Position numbers and translations under genes: made by a program. The notes below the pieces were generated by a model. It had not been told where the DNA came from. It made no database searches and saw only the letters and a list, made by a program, of their open reading frames with translations. Below are positions 56,755 to 64,000 of a stretch of DNA of 64,000 bases, one piece after another (the stretch's first letter is position 1; the number at the start of each line of letters is the position of its first letter). Location: the NCBI GenBank assembly GCA_035772405.1, contig JAYKKM010000009.1:1838001-1902000 (forward strand). The letters are read 5' to 3'. The stretch comes from Chrysogorgia sp. JL179-B06. Its lineage: Eukaryota; Cnidaria; Anthozoa; Scleralcyonacea; Chrysogorgiidae.

Positions 56755-56778
56755 ATGATGGCAGAAGACAACGCAAAG
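56755..56778 (+). CDS. Possible first coding exon of a host gene
   Basis: ATGATGGCAGAAGACAACGC encodes the start of MMAEDNAK and runs into AAAG|GTAAGCAATA, a good splice donor at phase 0. The sequence upstream is GC-poor without other ATGs in frame. If real, the BEL/Pao element is inserted in the first intron. A second exon would lie beyond the window. Confidence 0.3.
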
Positions 56779-56885
56779 GTAAGCAATAAAAAGATTTATT
56801 GATGATTTATAATCGTTTTGTCTGTAAAATTATATCCACGTCGACATCTATTTGATGTAAATTACTGATTTCGAAACACTGCGAT

Positions 56886-57260
56886 TGTGGCTTTAGTCAG
56901 CCCAGTTCCCTCGCGAGCTTATGTTTACGCGCGAAATGTTAATCACGTGACGGGGACTACAGTTAGAACTTGATAGCGAAGAGTTTCTCGTTACCGTCTG
57001 CGAACTTATGTGTCGATATAGTCGTTTCAGCAAGCTAGGAGCCGCACAAGGTACTAGTAGAGACGTTATAAATGTTATTAGGCCAACCTTTTCTGTGTAT
57101 TTGTTATATTTGTACGCTTCGTATTTATGTATTCGCCTTTTGTACTTTTGTATCGCATGTATCGAATGTTCACTTGTATTTGTTTCAGTTTTACGTTTTC
57201 CAAGAGGAAATCAGTATTATTAAAGACTCTTTATAACCACGTCGATGGACTGTGGTCACA
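56886..57260 (+). repeat. 5' LTR
   Basis: 375 bp, TG...CA. Contains TATAAA at 57067-57072 and ATTAAA at 57219-57224, a plausible promoter box and polyadenylation signal about 150 bases apart. A short open frame inside is not conserved in form and is not treated as a gene. Confidence 0.93.
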
Positions 57261-57436
57261 GTAAAACTTGCTGGGAGAAATTTTGAGTTAAATTTTGGCT
57301 GTGATAACGATTCTGACAAGAAGCCCTGAGTGGGATTTGGAAAATCAGAAATCGCAATTCGTAAACCGGAGTGTGCGATTTAGCAGTCAGCGGACGAGAA
57401 AATAAAGGTCGGTTACTTGAAGTAATCCAACTCAAG

Positions 57437-60400
57437 ATGTCAACTGATGAACTCGAAGGAGGTCAGACAGCTGAAGTCATTGGAGACGGAATAAAAAGAG
57501 TTAGAACCTATACTGAAAGGGGTTTGGAATATCAGCGAGTAATAAAGAAATCAACCCATCGAATTGCCCTAAAGAAACTGGAAAATAAAATTAACACCCT
57601 TGATATGAAATGGGTTGATATATCGGATGCAGACACCTTGAGAAAGGAACGTACAGAGCTAGAAGAAATACGTATTGGTTTAGAAAAGGAACAAAACGAA
57701 CTTATTTCTATGTTCTCTGAGGAGGAGGCCGATAAACTAAAGGAAGAAACAATGTACATCATTAAATACGCTCTGGAGCTGAGATCGAAAATTGGAGATA
57801 AAGTATTCGAATTAGAAAGGGAGGAATTACGTTCCAGTCATGGAAGCAGATCAAGTCGCGTCTCGAAGAACTCTTCTAATTCCAGCATCCTCAAAATGAA
57901 GGCAATGACTGAATTGGCTAGAATAGAAGTTGAGATGAAGTATGCAAAATTGGAAGTAGAGAAACAAATAGAAATGCAACAAAAGAAATACGAGATGGAA
58001 GAAATACAAAGAAAAAGTAACTATGAAAAAGCAAAGGCAGAAGTAGACGTGTTAACAAAAATTGAGGAAGAAGAAAAACGCCCACAGATTATGGATCTTC
58101 AGGAATACAAACAAAGCAAGGATGACAAGGACCATCGTACACGTGAATATATACTTTCCCTACCAAGTGCGGCATCCGGACATATCCCTCTACCGGATCC
58201 TATCATCTCTTCTGACAACAAAGATCGCTTTGAGGAGTTTACGCTACAAAATCAGAACAGTTGCACCCCTCTTAACCCGTTCACCAAACCGTTTCAGATG
58301 CCCACAAAGAATGATGGGATTGCACAAGCCATATCACAAGGTATGGAAGCTGCGAGGCTTCCCACACCCTGTCTGAAAGTGTTCACCGGAAATCCCTTAG
58401 AGTGGCCGACGTGGAAGGCTTCCTTCGAAACCGTCATAGAGAAAAGGACCACCAACGCTAGCGAGAGGATCCTGTACATGATGCAATATCTGTCTGGGAC
58501 TCCGCGAAAAATGGTGGAAGGGTATCAATTCCTTCGAACAGACAAATCATACAACGAAGCAAAGAAGAAACTAGAAGAGCGATTTGGACACCCGTCTGTT
58601 GTTGCGGAGGCATTTCGAAGTAAACTGGAGAATTGGAAGAAAATTCCACCAAAGGACGGAGTTGCATTAAGGGAATTTTCGGACTTTCTGCAAACCTGTC
58701 AATTAGCAATGCAAACTGTGGAGGATCTCGAAACCCTGAATAAGCAGCACGAGAACAAGCAACTGCTTAAAACACTACCAAGCTGGATGTACCCTAAGTG
58801 GGGAATTAAGGTGAAGGGTTATCAGTCAACACATGGCAACAGCAAGTTTCCCCCGTTTGGCGACTTTGTTAGATTTGTTTCAGACAACGCAGAGGTGCAA
58901 TGCCTACCTGTTCTTTCTGGTTTAGATGCAGGTAGACCACCAAAGGACGGTAGGGAGGCCAGTGGTCAACGCAGAAACAACGAAAGGAGGTCGATGTCCA
59001 CTGAAGCAAGGGAAAAGGATGCAAATCGTGAAGCAGGAAAGAATAGTCCGCAGTGTTCCTTCTGCAAAGAATCTCATGATTTAAATTCGTGCAAAGCGTT
59101 CATAAAGAAACCAATAAAGGAAAGAGTGAAGATTATCATTAGAAGGGGACTTTGTCTTAAATGTTTGGAACATGGACATATGGCAAAACAGAAGAAATGC
59201 ACGCTGACGCTTACGTGCACAAAGTGCAAGAAGGAACACCCAACCTGCATGCATAATACAGATAACGATAAAGTGAAGAAGGATGAAGCGGAACATGGAC
59301 AGATCGACGACGCAGCAACTAACTGTACCAGTGTATGCAGCATCGCAGGCCAACAATGGGGACAGGATCAAAGTTTGATAGTACCGGTATGGATTTCAAG
59401 TCACGACAACCCACATTACGAAAGACTTACATATGCTCTACTCGACAGTCAATCGAATGCAACCTTCATCATTGAGAGCCTGAGAGAGGAACTGAACGTC
59501 GATGGTGTTGCGAGTAATCTACTACTATCAACAGTACAGGAAGAAAACATGGTGGTAGAATGTCGGAAAGTGAAGGGACTTAAGATATCCGATCTTAAGC
59601 GACAAGTCACGATCGACTTGCCGAAGGTATTCACCAGAGAAGCCGTCCCATGCAAGTCTTCACAGATTCCCAAACCGGAAGTCGCCATGCAGTGGAAGCA
59701 CTTAAGAGGAATAGCCACGGAGATAATGCCATACAGAGAAGACGTAAAGGTCGGATTACTAATAGGGACGGACTGCACGAAGGCAATAAAGCCCAGACAA
59801 GTCATTCCAGGTGCTGACAATGACCCATATGGGATCAGAACGGATCTCGGATGGGGAATCGTTGGAAGAGTGTGTATGTCACCATCATTAGAGATCGCAG
59901 GTGAGGATGTCGAAGTTCGGGTCAGCAGGATCGTCACGAAAGAGTTGAACTCTAACCAGGTCCTGCCATGTGGTAGCGACATTGTCGTCGAGTCTCGTGC
60001 AAAGGAAATCTTCACACCATCCAAGGTGAAGGAAATGTTCGAACTTGACTTTCACGAGACAAGTAAAGAGAAGAACCAGCATTCCCTCTCGGTTGACGAC
60101 AGGAGGTTTTTGAAGATTATGGATGAGGGAATTCACAAGAGGGAAGATGGGCATTATGAAATGCCTCTACCCCTGAAGTCCGAAGATGTATGGCTACCCA
60201 ACAACAGAGCACAAGCGTTCCGACGTCTGCTACAGCTGAAGAAACGCTTCAAAAGGGACACCAAATACTATAAAGATTACGTTGAATTCATGGAGAAGAC
60301 GATTAAGGAATGTGCCGAACGAGTTACCCCTGAAGAGCACAATGAAACCGCACAAGAGGCTGGTAAGATAAATTACGTTGCGCATCATGGAATCTACCAT

Positions 60401-63400
60401 CCCCAAAAACCAGAAAAGATAAGAGTCGTGTTTGACTGCAGTGCATGCCATAAAGGGACCTGCCTGAACCACAACCTACTCCAAGGACCAGACCTCACAA
60501 ATAGTTTGGTAGGTGTTCTTTGCCGCTTCCGACAGGATAAAGTTGCATTCTCTTGTGACGTGGAGGGAATGTTTCATCAGTTTTTCGTAAATGAAGAGAA
60601 TCGGGATCTTCTCAGATTCCTGTGGTGGAAGGACGGTAACATCGAAGCGGAACCCGATGAGTATCGCATGAAAGTTCACCTTTTTGGTGCTGTCTCGTCC
60701 CCCGGATGTGCCAACTACGCCTTTAAGAAAGCAGCAGATGACGGCGAACCAGAATTTGGAGCAGTAGCAGCAGAGTTTGTTAGACGAGATTTCTATGTCG
60801 ATGATGGGTTAAAGTCGGTGAGTGAACCATCAGCTGCTATTAAGTTGATCAAGAACAGTAAGATGCTTTGCAAGAAGGCCGGCCATAGGCTTCACAAGTT
60901 CGTCAGTAATTCAAAGGAAGTTATCCAAGCAATCCCAGTGAACGATCGAGCCAAAGGACTACAAGGCTTGGACCTGAAACGGGACCCATTGCCAGTGGAA
61001 CGAACCCTAGGCATCGTATGGTGCGTAGAACTTGACTGTTTTGAATTTAGAATCGTCGTTCAAGACCGCCCACTTACTCGCAGGGGTATACTGTCCACCG
61101 TGAGCTCTGTATATGACCCCTTGGGGTTTGTTGCCCCATTGATTCTAACCGGAAAGCAAATTCTTCAAGAACTCTGCCGGGAAAACGCCGAATGGGATGA
61201 TCCGATTCCGGAGAAGTTAAAGCGAAAGTGGGAGCAGTGGCGTGATGAACTACGACTCCTTGGGGAACTGAAGATTCAAAGGTGCTACAAGCCTGAGGAA
61301 TTTGGAGATGTTGAGAGTGCTGAAATGCACCATTTCTCTGATGCAAGCCAGAAAGGATATGGGCAATGCAGTTACATCCGCTTGAAGGATAAGCAAAAGA
61401 AGGTGTGTTGCTCATTCGTCATGGGAAAGGCCAGAGTGGCTCCGCTGAAAGCAGTCACAATACCGCGTCTCGAACTCACAGCAGCTGTCATCTCAGTCAG
61501 GATAAGCCAGTGGTTAGAACGCGAACTCCACTACCCAGACATCATAGAACACTTTTGGACAGATAGCCAAGTAGTACTAGGCTATATCAACAACAACGCC
61601 AAGCGCTTTCATGTATATGTAGCCAATCGTGTGCAGGAGATACATGACAGCACCAAGCCTGAACAGTGGCACTACATAGCATCCGAACTGAACCCGGCGG
61701 ATGATGCCTCGCGTGGTATTACAGCACGTCAGCTAGTGGAAGGGTCGCGCTGGTTGAAAGGTCCTGAATTCTTATGGGACGATGTTGTTGCGCCGTTAGA
61801 AGAAACCTTGGACCCACAGACAGATCCAAACGACCCAGAAGTGAAGACGGTATCTGTTCTAGCAACACATGTCAAGCAGGGTTTCCCAGATCACTTCGAA
61901 ACTTCCAGACTGGATCGGTTTTCCGATTGGTTCAGGGCTAAGACGGCTGTTGCAGTTTGTTTGAGAATGAAGAACAAGTTAAGAGCACGAAGGTTGACGA
62001 AACCACTAAAACACAACGCTGATTATTGCAGAGTAAACGTAGATGAGATAGGAATGGCTGAACTGGAGCTCATTCGTTGTCTCCAACATGAACACTTCAA
62101 AGAAGAGATAGAAATACTGAGTAAGTCGAAGGTCGATGGCGAACACTTGGATAGAAATGATGCCAAGTTGCAAAACAACCATATGAAGAAGACTAGCAGT
62201 CTTTACAGATTGGATCCATATTTGGACGGGAGTGGAATCTTACGAGTTGGTGGTCGACTCAGAAGGGCAAATATACCAGAAGGTGTAAAGCATCCAGTCA
62301 TCCTCCCGCGGAAGTCTCACATCACGGAGTTGATCATACAGTTTTGCCATCAGACCGCGAAGCACCAGGGCCTCGGTATGACTCACAACGAAGTTCGACA
62401 ACGTGGCTATTGGGTGATTGGTGGTATTTCAGCTGTATCTAATTATATATCAAAGTGCACGGTCTGTAAGAGGCTGCGTGCCCAAGTGCAACAACAGAAG
62501 ATGGCAGATCTTCCAGATGATCGCATGGAGCCAGCTCCACCGTTCACGTATAGCGCCGTGGATTACTTTGGCCCTTTCACGATCAAGGACAGACGCAAGG
62601 AAATCAAACGATACGGGGTTTTGTTCACCTGCATGGCCTCTCGAGCAATCCACATCGAAACAGCTAATTCACTAGAAGCAGATTCATTCATCAATGCTCT
62701 AAGAAGATTCCTCGCAGCGCGTGGTCCAATTCGTCAAATACGGTCTGATCGAGGTACGAACTTTGTCGGAGCGAAAGGAGAGTTAAAGCAAGCACTGGAG
62801 GAAATGGATCAAGAGAAAGTGCACAATCATCTGATGAAAGAGAACTGCGATTGGATAGAGTTCAAGATGAATGTCCCTGCGGCTAGCCATATGGGCGGCG
62901 TATGGGAGCGACAAATACGGACAGTCCGCAGTGTTCTAGGAGCATTACTAGAAGAGTCAGGAACTCAACTGGATGATGAAAGCTTCCGTACCCTAATGAA
63001 AGAAGTACAAGGAATAATCAACTCACGTCCTCTTTCTGTGAGCGACTCGACATCTCCGGAACAGCCAGATCCGTTAACACCCAACCATCTTCTTACAATG
63101 AAGACGAAGGTTCTTATGCCACCTCCTGGTGTGTTCCAAAGGGAAGATATGTACTTGCGCAAGAGGTGGCGAAGAGTCCAACACTTAGCAAACCAGTTTT
63201 GGACGAGATGGCGGAAGGAGTACCTTCAATCCCTCCAAATCCGAAAGAAGTGGACTAAGCCGAGGCGGAACCTGCAGGTGGATGAGATAGTGCTAGTGAC
63301 GGATGAGAAACAGCCGAGGAACCAGTGGAGGTTGGCTAGGGTTCACGAGACCTTTCCAAGCGATGATGGCCTTGTACGAAGCGTCAAGCTATCCCTAGCA

Positions 63401-63535
63401 ACGACTCACCTTGACAAGCAAGGCAAGAGGCTACATGAAAAACAGTATCTAGAGCGACCGGTTCAGAAGTTGGTTTTAATACAGCCAAGAGACCGGGAAT
63501 TCCCCATCGAGGAGCCTGATTGTATTATGAAATAG
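57437..63535 (+). CDS. BEL/Pao Gag-Pol polyprotein
   Basis: ATG 57437 is chosen; the open frame extends upstream only to a GTG. 2032 residues in order: a coiled-coil-rich Gag start (about 20-230); DUF1759 Gag region (GNPLEWPTWKASFE, about 318-332); zinc knuckles (CSFC at 540, CLKCLEHGHMAKQKKC at 573-588, further Cys pairs); a DUF1758 aspartic protease with LLDSQSN (Asp670); reverse transcriptase (CDVEGMF, Asp1041; FYVDDG, 1120-1123); a Pao-type connection (DPLGFVAPL); RNase H (Asp1302, Glu1346, Asp1376, Asp1423); integrase with a zinc domain (His1638, His1643, Cys1674, Cys1677) and D-D-E core (Asp1709, Asp1771, Glu1824); and a DUF5641 tail. Every enzyme has its expected catalytic acids, except that the protease has D-S-Q where D-T/S-G is usual. 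It is made as one product and presumably cut by its own protease. No stop or frameshift is seen, so the copy may be active. Confidence 0.93.
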   Translation: MSTDELEGGQTAEVIGDGIKRVRTYTERGLEYQRVIKKSTHRIALKKLENKINTLDMKWVDISDADTLRKERTELEEIRIGLEKEQNELISMFSEEEADKLKEETMYIIKYALELRSKIGDKVFELEREELRSSHGSRSSRVSKNSSNSSILKMKAMTELARIEVEMKYAKLEVEKQIEMQQKKYEMEEIQRKSNYEKAKAEVDVLTKIEEEEKRPQIMDLQEYKQSKDDKDHRTREYILSLPSAASGHIPLPDPIISSDNKDRFEEFTLQNQNSCTPLNPFTKPFQMPTKNDGIAQAISQGMEAARLPTPCLKVFTGNPLEWPTWKASFETVIEKRTTNASERILYMMQYLSGTPRKMVEGYQFLRTDKSYNEAKKKLEERFGHPSVVAEAFRSKLENWKKIPPKDGVALREFSDFLQTCQLAMQTVEDLETLNKQHENKQLLKTLPSWMYPKWGIKVKGYQSTHGNSKFPPFGDFVRFVSDNAEVQCLPVLSGLDAGRPPKDGREASGQRRNNERRSMSTEAREKDANREAGKNSPQCSFCKESHDLNSCKAFIKKPIKERVKIIIRRGLCLKCLEHGHMAKQKKCTLTLTCTKCKKEHPTCMHNTDNDKVKKDEAEHGQIDDAATNCTSVCSIAGQQWGQDQSLIVPVWISSHDNPHYERLTYALLDSQSNATFIIESLREELNVDGVASNLLLSTVQEENMVVECRKVKGLKISDLKRQVTIDLPKVFTREAVPCKSSQIPKPEVAMQWKHLRGIATEIMPYREDVKVGLLIGTDCTKAIKPRQVIPGADNDPYGIRTDLGWGIVGRVCMSPSLEIAGEDVEVRVSRIVTKELNSNQVLPCGSDIVVESRAKEIFTPSKVKEMFELDFHETSKEKNQHSLSVDDRRFLKIMDEGIHKREDGHYEMPLPLKSEDVWLPNNRAQAFRRLLQLKKRFKRDTKYYKDYVEFMEKTIKECAERVTPEEHNETAQEAGKINYVAHHGIYHPQKPEKIRVVFDCSACHKGTCLNHNLLQGPDLTNSLVGVLCRFRQDKVAFSCDVEGMFHQFFVNEENRDLLRFLWWKDGNIEAEPDEYRMKVHLFGAVSSPGCANYAFKKAADDGEPEFGAVAAEFVRRDFYVDDGLKSVSEPSAAIKLIKNSKMLCKKAGHRLHKFVSNSKEVIQAIPVNDRAKGLQGLDLKRDPLPVERTLGIVWCVELDCFEFRIVVQDRPLTRRGILSTVSSVYDPLGFVAPLILTGKQILQELCRENAEWDDPIPEKLKRKWEQWRDELRLLGELKIQRCYKPEEFGDVESAEMHHFSDASQKGYGQCSYIRLKDKQKKVCCSFVMGKARVAPLKAVTIPRLELTAAVISVRISQWLERELHYPDIIEHFWTDSQVVLGYINNNAKRFHVYVANRVQEIHDSTKPEQWHYIASELNPADDASRGITARQLVEGSRWLKGPEFLWDDVVAPLEETLDPQTDPNDPEVKTVSVLATHVKQGFPDHFETSRLDRFSDWFRAKTAVAVCLRMKNKLRARRLTKPLKHNADYCRVNVDEIGMAELELIRCLQHEHFKEEIEILSKSKVDGEHLDRNDAKLQNNHMKKTSSLYRLDPYLDGSGILRVGGRLRRANIPEGVKHPVILPRKSHITELIIQFCHQTAKHQGLGMTHNEVRQRGYWVIGGISAVSNYISKCTVCKRLRAQVQQQKMADLPDDRMEPAPPFTYSAVDYFGPFTIKDRRKEIKRYGVLFTCMASRAIHIETANSLEADSFINALRRFLAARGPIRQIRSDRGTNFVGAKGELKQALEEMDQEKVHNHLMKENCDWIEFKMNVPAASHMGGVWERQIRTVRSVLGALLEESGTQLDDESFRTLMKEVQGIINSRPLSVSDSTSPEQPDPLTPNHLLTMKTKVLMPPPGVFQREDMYLRKRWRRVQHLANQFWTRWRKEYLQSLQIRKKWTKPRRNLQVDEIVLVTDEKQPRNQWRLARVHETFPSDDGLVRSVKLSLATTHLDKQGKRLHEKQYLERPVQKLVLIQPRDREFPIEEPDCIMK

Positions 63536-63626
63536 TGAAGAAATGAAGATGATGATAAAGATTAAGACTATAGTAATCGTTACAGTTTATTTTGTTTATA
63601 CAGTGGATACCCACTGTAGGGAGCCA

Positions 63627-64000
63627 TGTGGCTTTAGTCAGCCCAGTTCCCTCGCGAGCTTATGTTTACGCGCGAAATGTTAATCACGTGACGGGGACTA
63701 CAGTTAGAACTTGATAGCGAAGAGTTTCTCGTTACCGTCTGCGAACTTATGTGTCAATATAGTCGTTTCAGCAAGCTAGGAGCCGCACAAGGTACTAGTA
63801 GAGACGTTATAAATGTTATTAGGCCAACCTTTTCTGTGTATTTGTTATATTTGTACGCTTCGTATTTATGTATTCGCCTTTTGTACTTTTGTATCGCATG
63901 TATCGAATGTTCACTTGTATTTGTTTCAGTTTTACGTTTTCCAAGAGGAAATCAGTATTATTAAAGACTCTTTATAACCACGTCGATGGACTGTGGTCAC
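63627..64000 (+). repeat. 3' LTR (truncated by window end)
   Basis: Matches the 5' LTR base for base except one G-to-A change at 63758. It ends at the window edge at the base equivalent to 57259. Confidence 0.93.

Larger units (their letters stand above)
56886..64000 (+). mobile_element. Intact, very recent BEL/Pao LTR retrotransposon
   Basis: Two direct LTRs bracket one uninterrupted Gag-Pol frame. The internal region is 57261-63626. The right LTR is cut by the window edge one base short of the left LTR's length. The LTRs differ at one position (G/A at 57017 versus 63758) over 374 bases. The element starts TGTGG and the left LTR ends TCACA, with TG...CA boundaries. A weak purine run (GTAGGGAGCC, ending 63625) precedes the right LTR. 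I could not assign the primer-binding site, and the target duplication cannot be tested because the right flank is outside the window. Confidence 0.92.

Noticed and set aside
57008..57223. Short ORF repeated in both LTRs
   Set aside because: It is identical because the LTRs are identical. The hydrophobic low-complexity reading overlaps TATA-like and polyA signals, so it is not treated as a gene.
57371..57436. Extended start of the BEL/Pao frame
   Set aside because: The upstream extension begins with GTG. The first ATG at 57437 with a Gag-like start is the better choice for a eukaryotic transcript.

Overview
The window looks like a stretch of invertebrate animal genome, most probably a cnidarian and perhaps a stony coral or other anthozoan. 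It is AT-rich, genes are split by GT-AG introns, and CR1-like LINEs, a hAT, a Mutator-like element, a P-element fragment, BEL/Pao retrotransposons and many foldback elements are packed together. Several uncharacterised multi-exon families here resemble repeat-like families I recall from sea anemone and coral genomes. That taxonomic call comes from memory of those families, not from a search.

Layout. 0-12 kb: fragments of uncharacterised multi-exon families. These are a C2H2 zinc-finger family (- strand), a family with a short FEDPF-type motif (-), a serine-rich multi-exon family (+), and a family joining a FEN1/Asteroid-like PIN nuclease fold to a cysteine-rich CXC tail (-). All carry frameshifts or stops. 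12-26 kb: a decayed IRF2BP RING fragment, a 2.2-kb CR1-like LINE, an inverted repeat with a hammerhead-like core, an IRF2BP-type N-terminal zinc finger and several foldbacks and tandem repeats. 26-35 kb: a zinc-knuckle exon, a LINE 3' end, a broken Mutator-like transposase and more foldbacks. 35-44 kb: a dense field of non-autonomous DNA transposons with visible TTAA or 8-bp target duplications, P-element and possible KDZ transposase fragments, a frameshifted THAP domain and a tRNA-like gene. 44.6-48.0 kb: a hAT element with recognisable ends and a broken transposase. 48-56.5 kb: retroelement debris (integrase, three LINE pieces, a Ulp1-type fragment, an old BEL tail).

56.9-64.0 kb holds the one apparently intact element: a BEL/Pao LTR retrotransposon with an uninterrupted 2032-aa Gag-Pol. 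Its LTRs differ at one position over the 374 bases that can be compared, and the right LTR is cut by the window edge one base before its expected end. It lies just downstream of a possible first coding exon with a good splice donor.

No ordinary single-copy host gene can be called with confidence. The window is best read as a transposon graveyard with one very young insertion. Nothing looks like a bacterial-style operon or defence system. The most unusual items are the PIN/CXC family, the hammerhead-like inverted repeat, the series of TTAA foldbacks, the two IRF2BP pieces and the excess of perfect TGACGTCA sites.
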